Shown piece by piece: positions 26,626 through 35,183 of a DNA stretch of 47,620 nucleotides; positions within the stretch are counted from its first letter, which is position 1, and each line of letters begins with the position of its first letter. The stretch comes from Alphaproteobacteria bacterium. GTDB taxonomy: Bacteria > Pseudomonadota > Alphaproteobacteria > Sphingomonadales > Kordiimonadaceae. Both the position numbers and the translations under genes were made by a program. A model generated the notes under the pieces. That model saw nothing but the letters and a program-made list of their open reading frames with translations. It was not told where the DNA came from and searched no databases. Location: positions 1 to 47,620 of the forward strand of contig SBGU01000019.1 of NCBI GenBank assembly GCA_006226495.1, written 5' to 3'.

Positions 26626-26664
26626 CTATGGCCACATCTACCCAAATGGTTGTCAAAACTGTTT

Positions 26665-27189
26665 TCAAAGACCCCCGGGCCCGCGCGAAAGCGCCACGGC
26701 CCCGGTACGTGCAACTTCAACGAGGCCAAGCTCGCTCATCAGTTCCACAAAGGCGTCGATCTTGTCGGCAGAGCCGGTAAGTTCGAACACAAAGCTGTTC
26801 ACGGATGCATCGACCGCGCGGGCACGGAACGTGTCGGCCAGACGGAGCGCTTCCACGCGCTTTTCGCCGGTGCCCGACACTTTGACGAGCGCCATGTCGC
26901 GGGCGACAAAAGCACCTTCCATGGTCAGGTCGCCCACCTTGTGCACCGGCACCAGGCGGTCGAGCTGCGCCTTGATCTGTTCGATCACCATACGGGTGCC
27001 GGATGTCACCACGGTGATACGCGACCGTTCGCCGGTGGTGTCCACCGCTGCCACGGTCAGGCTTTCAATATTGTAGCCGCGGCCGGAAAACAGGCCGATT
27101 ACGCGAGCCAGAACACCCGCTTCGTTGTCCACGATCACACTGATGGTGTGCCGTGCAATAGGGCCAATTTCTTTCATGGAGCCGTCCAT
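26665..27189 (-). CDS. ilvN: Acetolactate synthase regulatory subunit IlvN/IlvH
   Basis: A 174-residue regulatory subunit. An ACT domain occupies about residues 14-85 (HTISVIVDNEAGVLARVIGL, FSGRGYNIESL), which binds valine for feedback inhibition. The C-terminal half is the ALS_ss_C domain. It associates with IlvB. A second in-frame ATG four codons in (27177) is an equally good start. The gene begins 25 bases after the ilvB stop. Confidence 0.96.
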   Translation of the reverse strand: MDGSMKEIGPIARHTISVIVDNEAGVLARVIGLFSGRGYNIESLTVAAVDTTGERSRITVVTSGTRMVIEQIKAQLDRLVPVHKVGDLTMEGAFVARDMALVKVSGTGEKRVEALRLADTFRARAVDASVNSFVFELTGSADKIDAFVELMSELGLVEVARTGAVALSRGPGGL

Positions 27190-27214
27190 CTCTATTCACT
27201 CATGACCTTCAGAT

Positions 27215-29014
27215 TTATACGACCGCCAGGGCTTCGTCATCTTTTGGCTTCCCGACCACGTCACCCGGCAGCAGCATTTCATTATGCGCTGCGCCTGCTG
27301 GGACCATCGGGAAACAATTCTCAAGCTTGGCCACGCGGCAATCCATCAGGACAGGACCATCATGGTCGATCATTTCCTGGATGGCGGCATCCAGGTCTGC
27401 AGGGTCTTCGACCTGCATGCCCTTGATGCCATAAGCTTCAGCCAGCTTCACAAAATCAGGCAGGGATTCGGAATAGCTTTCCGACCGGCGCCCGTCGTAG
27501 CTGAGGTCCTGCCACTGGCGCACCATGCCCATATATTCATTGTTCATGATGAAGATTTTCACCGGCAGGTGATACTGGGCGATGGTCCCCAGTTCCTGCA
27601 GGTTCATCTGGAACGAGGCTTCGCCCGACACATCGACAACCAGCCGGTCCGGATGCGCGATCTGGGCGCCGACCGCTGCCGGCAGGCCGTAGCCCATGGT
27701 GCCAAGGCCGCCCGAGGTGAGCCAGCGGTTGGGTTTGTCGAAACCAAGGAACTGGGCAGCCCACATCTGGTGCTGGCCAACTTCGGTCGAGATAATCGGA
27801 TCGCGGTCCTTCGTCAGCGCAAACAGGCGCTCGAGCGACTTTTGCGGCATGATGACCTCGGTACTGTCCTCATAGGACAGGCATTTTTTCTGCCGCCAGT
27901 GCTCGATCTGTTTCCACCATTCGCCCAGCGACGGCTGGGTGGCACCCAGCTTTTCTTCGTGCCAGACCGCAATCAGTTGCGTCAGCGCATTGAGGGCGTC
28001 GCCGATGACCGGCACATCAACCGGCACGTTCTTGTTGATGGACGACAGGTCGATATCGACCTGGATCTTCTTCGACCCCGGCGAAAAGGCGTCGATACGG
28101 CCGGTGACCCGGTCGTCGAAGCGCGCGCCGATGGCCAGCATCACGTCGCAGTCGTGCATGGCATGGTTGGCTTCCCAGGTGCCGTGCATGCCCAGCATAC
28201 CCAGGAACTGCTTGTCACTGGCCGGATAGGCACCAAGGCCCATCAACGTGCTGGTAACCGGGAAACCGGTGATACGGGCAAATTCGGCCAGCAGGTCCGA
28301 AGCTTCGGGCCCGGCGTTGATGACACCCCCCCCCGAATAGATGATCGGACGTTCCGCCGCAGCCAGAAGGCGCGCCGCAGTGCGGATGGCCTGTTCGTCG
28401 CACTGAACCTGCGGGCGGTATGTGCGGTGCGACCGGTAACCGGTGCGGACATAAGGTGCCTTTTCGATCTGCACGTCCTTGGGCAGGTCGATGACCACAG
28501 GGCCCGGACGGCCATTGGTGGCAACATAGAAAGCTTCCGAAATGACATTCGGCAGGTCGGCGGTTTCCTTGACCAGGTAATTGTGCTTGGTACAGGGCCG
28601 CGTGATGCCAACGGTGTCGGCTTCCTGGAAAGCGTCGTTGCCGATCAGGTGGCGGGCAACCTGCCCCGTGAGGCACACGATCGGGATCGAATCCAGCATG
28701 GCGTCCGTCAGTCCGGTTACGGCATTGGTCGCACCGGGGCCCGACGTCACCAGCACAACACCGGGTTTGCCGGTCGCGCGGGCATAACCTTCGGCCGCAT
28801 GAACCGCGGCCTGTTCGTGCCGCACCAGGATGTGGCGGATGTCGTCCTGTTTGAAAATCTCGTCATAGATAGGCAATACCGCGCCGCCCGGATAACCGAA
28901 CACCACTTCCACACCTAGTTCCCTGAGCGCACGAAGAATCATTTGTGCTCCCGACAGGATCGGTGCTTCGGAGGTTGCCTGCTTTTCGCGGGCCTTGGTG
29001 TCTGTTGCGGTCAT
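27215..29014 (-). CDS. ilvB: Acetolactate synthase catalytic subunit IlvB
   Basis: A 599-residue ThDP enzyme that condenses two pyruvates (or pyruvate and 2-oxobutyrate). The catalytic Glu lies in LVRHEQAAVHAAEGYARATG. The FAD/middle domain follows, and the ThDP-Mg site is at GEASFQMNLQELGT with NNEYMGMVRQWQ. It is longer at both ends than E. coli IlvI, as usual in alphaproteobacteria. A run of nine G in the coding strand (28326-28334) lies in the SGGGVIN codons. It heads ilvBNC, behind a structured 300-base leader. Confidence 0.97.
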   Translation of the reverse strand: MTATDTKAREKQATSEAPILSGAQMILRALRELGVEVVFGYPGGAVLPIYDEIFKQDDIRHILVRHEQAAVHAAEGYARATGKPGVVLVTSGPGATNAVTGLTDAMLDSIPIVCLTGQVARHLIGNDAFQEADTVGITRPCTKHNYLVKETADLPNVISEAFYVATNGRPGPVVIDLPKDVQIEKAPYVRTGYRSHRTYRPQVQCDEQAIRTAARLLAAAERPIIYSGGGVINAGPEASDLLAEFARITGFPVTSTLMGLGAYPASDKQFLGMLGMHGTWEANHAMHDCDVMLAIGARFDDRVTGRIDAFSPGSKKIQVDIDLSSINKNVPVDVPVIGDALNALTQLIAVWHEEKLGATQPSLGEWWKQIEHWRQKKCLSYEDSTEVIMPQKSLERLFALTKDRDPIISTEVGQHQMWAAQFLGFDKPNRWLTSGGLGTMGYGLPAAVGAQIAHPDRLVVDVSGEASFQMNLQELGTIAQYHLPVKIFIMNNEYMGMVRQWQDLSYDGRRSESYSESLPDFVKLAEAYGIKGMQVEDPADLDAAIQEMIDHDGPVLMDCRVAKLENCFPMVPAGAAHNEMLLPGDVVGKPKDDEALAVV

Positions 29015-29315
29015 TGTCCTCTATGTCCACTCAAAAATGTTATATCCAGCGATCCCCCGCCTTTACCCGGCCGGGGCACTCCATACTCTCCAAACCCGCC
29101 CTGAACATGCCGGGCGACACCCGGCGCGCTCACCCTCACTATCGCCATGGCCGGGCCCTTGGCCCGCACCGCCCGATAATAGTTGGGGGCGCTACAGGAG
29201 CGCCCCCAGGGGGTGGGTCTCGTCACAGTTCGGAACCAACTTGGGCTGGAGGTTCCACTATCGGCACCTGGGCTGGCTTGGCACCGATAGCGCCAAACTA
29301 TTGTACGAAAATTTC
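29015..29315 (-). promoter_or_regulatory. Long multi-hairpin leader of ilvB
   Basis: The 301 bases between miaA and ilvB hold at least five stem-loops in the ilvB sense: 29258-29290 (11 pairs), 29232-29256, 29184-29208 (10 perfect pairs, TGGGGGCGCT/AGCGCCCCCA), 29153-29165 and 29109-29125. The first pairs fully only with G-U wobbles on the minus strand, so it looks like an RNA structure of the ilvB sense. A promoter TTGACT-17-TAGTTT (29295-29323) overlaps the miaA stop. No branched-chain-rich leader peptide was found. A cis-regulatory leader or a small RNA are both possible. Confidence 0.5.
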
Positions 29316-30260
29316 TCAGTCAACAGGTTTTTTGATCTTTTTATTCAAGATTTCCCGGTATTCGCTTTCCGAAAGTTGCGCAGGGATACGACCCCAGTCG
29401 GAAAACTGGTTCCGGAACCAGGTCAGTTGCCGTTTGGCAAAGCGCCGGGTTTGCATGCGCGCGTCTTCCATGGCGGTGGCCTCGTCCATCTCGCCGCGGG
29501 CCAGTGCCATCAGGCTCGGCACACCCAGCGCGCGCATCGCCGGCAGGCTGACATCCAGATTACGCGCCATAAGGACCTCGACTTCCGCCATCGCGCCTTC
29601 TTTCATCATGATATCGAAGCGGCGGTTGCAGCGGTCATAGAGAACGTCCCGGGGCGGATCGAGCACAAGGCGGGTAATGCCGCCGGCGTCGACATAGGGT
29701 TTCATCGGCCCCGGCCTTGTATCCTGCTGCCAGTCGCTGATGGCGCGGCCCGTTGCGTGCCAGACCTCGAGCGCGCGGCAGATGCGCTGGCTGTCCCCCG
29801 GCGCAAGGCGCGCCGCGGTCGCGGGGTCCACCGTCGCCAGTTCGGCGTGCAGGGTTGTGCTGCCCTCGCGCGCACAGCGGTCGCGCACGTCCGCACGGAT
29901 GGCGTCGGGGATTTCAGGGATTTCGGCGATGCCGTCGATCAGCACCTTGAAATACATGCCGGTGCCGCCGATCACGATCGGGGTTTTGCCAGCCTGCCAT
30001 GCGGCTTCGATTTCCTGCATCGCAAGATCGGCCCACAGGGCAGCGGAACAGACCTCGGTCGGGTCCATGAAACCATACAGCCGGTGCGGGGCTGCGGCTT
30101 CGTCTTCCACGCTTGGGCGCGCGGTTATGATACGCAGGTCTTTGTATACCTGCATGCTGTCGGCGTTGATGATGACACCATCCAGGTCATGCGCGAGCCT
30201 GAGCGACAAAGCCGACTTGCCGCTGGCGGTTGGACCTGCAATAAGAATGGCTCGTTTCAA
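29316..30260 (-). CDS. miaA: tRNA dimethylallyltransferase MiaA
   Basis: A 314-residue enzyme that adds the dimethylallyl group to A37 of tRNAs reading UNN codons. The P-loop GPTASGKSALSLRLA is at the N-terminus, followed by INADSMQVYKDL, GGTGMYFKVLIDG and the C-terminal TRRFAKRQLTWFRNQ motif. The start is a TTG at 30260 with GAGG upstream; no ATG fits. It is divergent from serB with only 36 bases between, so the promoters must overlap. Confidence 0.93.
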   Translation of the reverse strand: MKRAILIAGPTASGKSALSLRLAHDLDGVIINADSMQVYKDLRIITARPSVEDEAAAPHRLYGFMDPTEVCSAALWADLAMQEIEAAWQAGKTPIVIGGTGMYFKVLIDGIAEIPEIPDAIRADVRDRCAREGSTTLHAELATVDPATAARLAPGDSQRICRALEVWHATGRAISDWQQDTRPGPMKPYVDAGGITRLVLDPPRDVLYDRCNRRFDIMMKEGAMAEVEVLMARNLDVSLPAMRALGVPSLMALARGEMDEATAMEDARMQTRRFAKRQLTWFRNQFSDWGRIPAQLSESEYREILNKKIKKPVD

Positions 30261-30296
30261 AACCGTCGCCTCGTGCGCTAGTTGGAAGTTCCGTCT

Positions 30297-31181
30297 ATGA
30301 ATATGGTGCTGACCCTGATCGTCAACCCCCAGAATGGTGATGTCCTGAAGGAAGCCGAACGCCGGGCGCGCGATGTGCTGCCGGCATTGGGTGCTGCGGA
30401 CATTCTTTCTGAAGGCGAAGCTATCGACCTGCCGGCACCCGACGGGGCCGCCGCCCTGAAAAAACAGTTCGCCAGCGCCTTCAGCGACCTGCCGGTCGAC
30501 TGGGCAATCCAGCAAGCAGAAGGCCGCCGCAAGAAACTGTTCCTGGCGGATATGGATTCGACCATGATCACGGTCGAGTGTATCGACGAACTGGCCGACT
30601 TTGCCGGCATCAAGGACCATGTGGCCGCGATCACCGAGGCCGCCATGCGCGGCGAACTGGATTTCGAAGGCGCGCTCACCGAACGGGTCGCGCTCCTCAA
30701 GGGCCTGCCGCTCGAGAAACTGGCGCTCTGCTACAAGGAACGCATCAAGCTGATGGGCGGTGCCCGCACGCTGGTGCAGACCATGAAGGCAAAAGGGGTA
30801 CGCACGGTGCTGGTATCCGGTGGCTTTACCTATTTCACCGAAAAGGTCGGGGCCGCCATCGGCTTCGACAGGCACCGCGCCAATATCCTCGAGACCGAAG
30901 GCTACGCACTTTCCGGCACCGTTGCGCGCCCCATTTGCGGCGCCCACACCAAGCTCGAAACCCTGCAGGCGGAAAGCGCCGCGCTGGGTATTGCACACAC
31001 CGAAACGCTCGCGGTCGGCGACGGCGCCAACGATATCCCGATGATCGACGCCGCCGGCCTGGGCGTGGCCTACCATGCCAAACCGAAAACCGCTGCGGCT
31101 GCCGATGTGGCGATCAACCACACGGACCTGACCGCGCTCCTGTTCCTGCAGGGTTACCGCCGGTCCGAGTTCGTAGCCTGA
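30297..31181 (+). CDS. serB: Phosphoserine phosphatase SerB
   Basis: A 294-residue HAD phosphatase that finishes serine synthesis. An N-terminal regulatory (ACT-like) part covers about 1-75. The HAD motifs are FLADMDSTMITVE (nucleophile Asp), SGGFTYFTEK, and ETLAVGDGANDIPMI. Length matches alphaproteobacterial SerB. ATG 30297 follows GGAAG by eight bases. It is convergent with degP and separated by a terminator. Confidence 0.96.
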   Translation: MNMVLTLIVNPQNGDVLKEAERRARDVLPALGAADILSEGEAIDLPAPDGAAALKKQFASAFSDLPVDWAIQQAEGRRKKLFLADMDSTMITVECIDELADFAGIKDHVAAITEAAMRGELDFEGALTERVALLKGLPLEKLALCYKERIKLMGGARTLVQTMKAKGVRTVLVSGGFTYFTEKVGAAIGFDRHRANILETEGYALSGTVARPICGAHTKLETLQAESAALGIAHTETLAVGDGANDIPMIDAAGLGVAYHAKPKTAAAADVAINHTDLTALLFLQGYRRSEFVA

Positions 31182-31205
31182 TTACGGCGCGCACAGTCCT
31201 GCAAA

Positions 31206-31240
31206 AGCAAAAGGGCCGGCAAAACCGGCCCTTTCAATTT
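31206..31240. terminator. Bidirectional-type terminator between serB and degP
   Basis: AAAGGGCCGG and CCGGCCCTTT form a ten-pair stem with a five-base loop, flanked by A-rich sequence on the left and TTTCAATTT on the right. It can serve both the convergent serB (plus) and degP (minus) transcripts. Confidence 0.8.
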
Positions 31241-31272
31241 ATCTGCCCGACTGTCGGGCGGAAACCTGTGCC

Positions 31273-32808
31273 TTAACGGCGGCGCAGGGCTTCCTCTTCC
31301 TCTTCGGTCATCACCTTCAGGGGCACATGCACCGTGTTGCCACGATAGCTGATGAGCAGAAGGATGCGTTCCCGTTTCTCATCCAGCGCCTGGCCAACCA
31401 GGTCGGCCACGTCTGCCGGCTGCGACACTTCCTGCTGGTTGACAGCAAGGATAACCGTACCCGGGCGGATACCGGCCTGGTAGGCCGGGCTGCGGCGGGC
31501 AACACGCGACACCACAACACCGTCGACATCTTCATCGAGGTTATAGCGGCGGCGCAGGTTGTCGGTCATCGGTGCCAGTTCAAGGCCCTGCACCATCTCG
31601 CGGTCGGCATAACCACCGTCCGGACCACCACGGCCCTGGTTGTTGTCGCCTTCGGCTTCCGCCAGCTTTTCTTCCTTCAGTTCACCGGTGGTGACATTGA
31701 TCTTCTGGCGCTTGCCGGCGCGGACGATTTCCACAACAACAGGCTTGCCGATATCGGTACGCTTCACAAGGCGGCTGAGGCTGGTGCTGTCTTCGACTTC
31801 CTTGCCGTCCCAGGTCACGATGATATCGCTTTGCTTGAGGCCGGCTTTCTCGGCCGGGCTGCCTTCCTGCACATTGGTGACCATGGCACCCTTGTGATAT
31901 TCCATGCCCAGCGATTCAGCGATTTCTTCGGTCATCGGCTGGATGCCGACACCGAGCCAGCCACGGCGTACCTTGCCAAACTGCTGCAGTTCGCGCATCA
32001 CGCGGTCGGCGTCGTTCGACGGGATCGAGAAACCGATACCCACGTTGCCGCCCGACGGCGAGAAGATGGCAGAGTTCACACCGATCACTTCACCCTTCAT
32101 GTTGAAGAGCGGGCCACCGGAGTTGCCACGGTTGATGGGCGCATCGGTCTGGATGAATTCAATATCGCTGTTGCCGCCGATCGCACGGTTGCGGGCGGAA
32201 ACGATACCGGCAGTGACCGAACCACCAAGACCGAACGGGTTACCGATGGCCACAACCCAGTCGCCGATGCGTTCCTTGTCGGAATCGCCCCAGACAACGA
32301 AGGGCAGCTTTTCGCCATTCTTCGGTTCGATCTTCAGGACGGCAACATCCGAAAGCTGATCCTTGCCCAGCACCTTCGCGGCATATTCGGTACCATCGGT
32401 GGTGATGACAGTGATCTCGTCGGCTTCTTCAACCACATGGTTGTTGGTGATGACGATACCCGAGGCATCAACAATGAAGCCGGAACCAAGCGAGCGTGCC
32501 TGGCGCGGCTCGGGGTCTTCATCGTCGCGGTTGCGGAACTGGTCCCACAGGTCGCCGAACGGCAGGCCTTCGGGCAGCGCCGGCACACGCGCGACACGGC
32601 TTTCGCGGATGGTTTGTACTGTCGAAATATTCACAACAGCCGGCGACAGCTTTTCAACCAGGTCCGCGAAGCTTTCAGGAGCCCCGCGGGCCGCTGCGGG
32701 TTTCACCATGATCATGGCGGCTGCCAGGATGGCAATACCCATCATCATGGCGCGCCACAGGCCCGCTGTCGTTCGTCCGTCAATCACTCTTGTCAAGTTG
32801 GTGCTCAA
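31273..32808 (-). CDS. degP: Do/DegP-like periplasmic serine protease
   Basis: A 511-residue HtrA-family protease and chaperone. A signal sequence covers about 18-40. The trypsin-like domain has His in ITNNHVVEEAD, Asp in LSDVAVLKIE and the catalytic Ser in INRGNSGGPLFN. Two PDZ domains follow (about 285-375 and 405-495). A TTG at 32808 with AAGGAG upstream is the best start; the hydrophobic signal begins soon after. It follows the hfl genes and the DUF2065 gene, a conserved grouping for inner-membrane and envelope protein quality control. Confidence 0.94.
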   Translation of the reverse strand: MSTNLTRVIDGRTTAGLWRAMMMGIAILAAAMIMVKPAAARGAPESFADLVEKLSPAVVNISTVQTIRESRVARVPALPEGLPFGDLWDQFRNRDDEDPEPRQARSLGSGFIVDASGIVITNNHVVEEADEITVITTDGTEYAAKVLGKDQLSDVAVLKIEPKNGEKLPFVVWGDSDKERIGDWVVAIGNPFGLGGSVTAGIVSARNRAIGGNSDIEFIQTDAPINRGNSGGPLFNMKGEVIGVNSAIFSPSGGNVGIGFSIPSNDADRVMRELQQFGKVRRGWLGVGIQPMTEEIAESLGMEYHKGAMVTNVQEGSPAEKAGLKQSDIIVTWDGKEVEDSTSLSRLVKRTDIGKPVVVEIVRAGKRQKINVTTGELKEEKLAEAEGDNNQGRGGPDGGYADREMVQGLELAPMTDNLRRRYNLDEDVDGVVVSRVARRSPAYQAGIRPGTVILAVNQQEVSQPADVADLVGQALDEKRERILLLISYRGNTVHVPLKVMTEEEEEALRRR

Positions 32809-32867
32809 GGCACTTACTCCTTCGATTATTTTTCTCTGCGTGTTGGCCGCATGTCTCGCACAGATTT

Positions 32868-33062
32868 CTACGAACCTTGTGCGAGCCAGACCATCGCAAC
32901 ACCAATCGCCGCCAGGGTCAACCCTAGCCACCTGAGCTTTGCGACAGGTTGTTCCAGCATTGCGACAAGCAGTCGCCTCAACCGGTCCGGTATAAGCGCA
33001 TAGGCCACGCCCTCAATGAAGAGAGCGAGGCCCAGTGCGGTTATCAGCAAGGTCCAGTCCAT
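32868..33062 (-). CDS. DUF2065 family small membrane protein (YjeT-like)
   Basis: A 64-residue protein with two hydrophobic helices (about 4-23 and 42-61) joined by a basic loop (PDRLRRLLVAM). It matches DUF2065 in length, layout and place between hflC and degP, as in many proteobacteria. It begins six bases after the hflC stop. Its function is unknown but an association with the FtsH-HflKC complex is suggested by context. Confidence 0.88.
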   Translation of the reverse strand: MDWTLLITALGLALFIEGVAYALIPDRLRRLLVAMLEQPVAKLRWLGLTLAAIGVAMVWLAQGS

Positions 33063-33068
33063 CGGGGA

Positions 33069-33950
33069 CTAGCGCTTGCCCTTGGCTTTTTCACCCGCGC
33101 CCATGAACAGGTGGAAGAATTCGCTGTCCGGCGACAGCACCAGGGTGGTGTCGTCCTTGCCTAGCGCTTTCTTGTAGGCCTGCATGGTCCGGTAGAATTC
33201 GAAGAACTCCTGGTCCTTGCCGAAGGCCTCGGCGAAAATCTTCACTGCCTGGCCTTCCGCTTCACCGCGGATGGTCTGGGACTGGCGTTCGGCGTCCGCC
33301 AGAAGTTCGGCTTTCTGGCGATCGGCCTGGGCCTTGATCTTCACAGCGTCCCGGTTACCGGCAGCACGCTTTTCAGCGGCTTCCCGCTGGCGTTCGGTTT
33401 CCATGCGCTGGAAAATGGCCTGACTGTTGGCCTGCGGCAGGTCAACCCGCTTCAGGCGCACGTCCACCACTTCAAGGCCGAAGGTCTTGGCGCGTTCGTT
33501 GGTCAGTTCCTTGATGCGCTGCATCAACTGGGCGCGCTGGCCCGAAACGATATTTTGCATCACCTCGTTGGCAAGCACCTGGCGCACGGTCGATTCCATG
33601 GCGTTTTCCAGAAGGCTCTCCGCAGCGGTTTCGGTGCGGGCCGCCTGGTAGCGCTTCAGCGGGTCGACAATGCGGTAACGGGCGAAGCTGTCCACCATCA
33701 GGCGGCGCTGGTCACTGGCCAGCACTTCCTGCGGGCGAATATCCAGGCCCATGATGCGCTTCTCAAGGAAGATCACCTGTTCGACAAACGGCACTTTCAG
33801 GTGCAGGCCGGGTTCGGTGACCGTGCGTTTGGGTTCACCGAACTTGACCACGATCGCCTGTTCACGCTCGCTGACGATATAGAGGCTGCCAAGGCCGACA
33901 AACACGACAGCGGCAAGCGTTACAAGGGCTGCAATAGATTTGATATTCAT
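33069..33950 (-). CDS. hflC: FtsH protease modulator HflC
   Basis: A 293-residue SPFH/band-7 protein. One membrane helix (about 5-25) precedes the SPFH domain (YIVSEREQAIVVKFGEPKR), and a long Ala/Glu/Gln-rich coiled coil spans about 165-245 (QREAAEKRAAGNRDAVKIK). HflC forms with HflK a large cage around the FtsH protease. It lies four bases after hflK. Confidence 0.95.
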   Translation of the reverse strand: MNIKSIAALVTLAAVVFVGLGSLYIVSEREQAIVVKFGEPKRTVTEPGLHLKVPFVEQVIFLEKRIMGLDIRPQEVLASDQRRLMVDSFARYRIVDPLKRYQAARTETAAESLLENAMESTVRQVLANEVMQNIVSGQRAQLMQRIKELTNERAKTFGLEVVDVRLKRVDLPQANSQAIFQRMETERQREAAEKRAAGNRDAVKIKAQADRQKAELLADAERQSQTIRGEAEGQAVKIFAEAFGKDQEFFEFYRTMQAYKKALGKDDTTLVLSPDSEFFHLFMGAGEKAKGKR

Positions 33951-33953
33951 GAT

Positions 33954-35033
33954 CTATTTCCCCTCGCTTTTCTGTTTCTTCAGCATCTCGGTGACCGGCA
34001 GGTACGGCACGGTGGCACCGTCAGTCTCCAGGATCACCTTGTCCATACCGGACAGGATTTCTTCCATGGTCTCGAGATAGATGCGTTTTTTGGTCACGTC
34101 CTTGGCCTGCACATATTCGTTATAGACCGACATGAAGCGCGCAGCTTCACCCTGTGCGCGGGCAACGGTTTGTGCCCTGTAGGCTTCGGCTTCCTGGATC
34201 AGCTTTTCAGCCGAGCCCTCGGCTTCGTTCACAACCTTGTTGCGATAGGCTTCGGCTTCGTTGCGGAAACGCTGCTGGTCGGCTTCGGCGCGCTGAACGT
34301 CAAGGAAAGCGTCCTTCACTTCAGCAGGCGCTTCAGATTCGATGATCTGGACCCGCAATATAGTGACGCCAGCTTCATAGTTGTCGAGCGTGGATTGCAG
34401 CAGCGTCAGCACGTCCTGTTCCAATTGGCCACGGCCCGTGGTGATGATCGGCACGATCTTGTTGGTGCCCACCAGTTCACGCATGGCGCTTTCTGCCACG
34501 GCCTTGATGGTTTCTTCGGGGTCCTCGATCTTGAACAGATACTGACCCAGGTCCTTGATGCGCCAGACCACATTGAAGCGGATGTCGACGATATTTTCGT
34601 CGGCGGTCAGCATCAGGCTTTCGTCCGGGCGGGCAGACGAACCACGGCCGCGGCGCGGATCAATCTCGCGGCTGCCGATGGAAATCTGTTTCTCGTCCGT
34701 TACGCCGCGCACTTCGGCGCTTTCTATCGGGTATGGAAGGTGCCAGTGCAGGCCGGGCGACGCGTTGTCCGTCCATTTGCCGAAGGTCAGCACCACAGCC
34801 TGTTCGTTTGCATCCACGCGGTAAAGGCCGCTTGCGAGCCACAGAAGCACGGCCACAAGGGCAATGACACTGAAACCACCCGCGCCACCCGGCAGCGCGC
34901 TTCTCAGCTTGTCCTGTCCCTTGCGGATAAAGTCGTCGATATGCGGTGGTTCACCGCCGCCACCGCCACCACGGCGGGGGCCCTGCCCCCACGGATTCGG
35001 CCGCTCGCGGTCACCATTATTTTGCCAAGGCAT
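33954..35033 (-). CDS. hflK: FtsH protease modulator HflK
   Basis: A 359-residue SPFH protein. The cytoplasmic N-terminus is Gly/Pro/Arg-rich (about 1-45), followed by one membrane helix (about 55-72), the SPFH domain (DANEQAVVLTFGKW) and a coiled coil (FRNEAEAYRNKVVNEAEG). It partners with HflC. The start ATG 35033 follows AGGGGAG-like sequence. It is divergent from mrp. Confidence 0.95.
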   Translation of the reverse strand: MPWQNNGDRERPNPWGQGPRRGGGGGGEPPHIDDFIRKGQDKLRSALPGGAGGFSVIALVAVLLWLASGLYRVDANEQAVVLTFGKWTDNASPGLHWHLPYPIESAEVRGVTDEKQISIGSREIDPRRGRGSSARPDESLMLTADENIVDIRFNVVWRIKDLGQYLFKIEDPEETIKAVAESAMRELVGTNKIVPIITTGRGQLEQDVLTLLQSTLDNYEAGVTILRVQIIESEAPAEVKDAFLDVQRAEADQQRFRNEAEAYRNKVVNEAEGSAEKLIQEAEAYRAQTVARAQGEAARFMSVYNEYVQAKDVTKKRIYLETMEEILSGMDKVILETDGATVPYLPVTEMLKKQKSEGK

Positions 35034-35183
35034 GTTTTTCTCCCCTAAACGACGACCGATTGACGGACCGCCGGCACGACCTGTTTGTCCACAGAAAGGC
35101 CGTGTCTTGTTCTGCTATATATGGTAGGCACCGGCCTGCTGCAACGATGCTGGCCGAAAATTCGACCTTTTAAGAGGCACTTT

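Noticed and set aside
27284-28918. 544-codon open frame antisense to ilvB
   Set aside because: ilvB is a clear full-length gene; the antisense frame is a by-product of GC-rich codon use.
29011-29226. 71-codon frame in the ilvB leader as an attenuation peptide
   Set aside because: It has no run of Val, Leu or Ile codons and runs into the ilvB start; it looks incidental to the hairpins.
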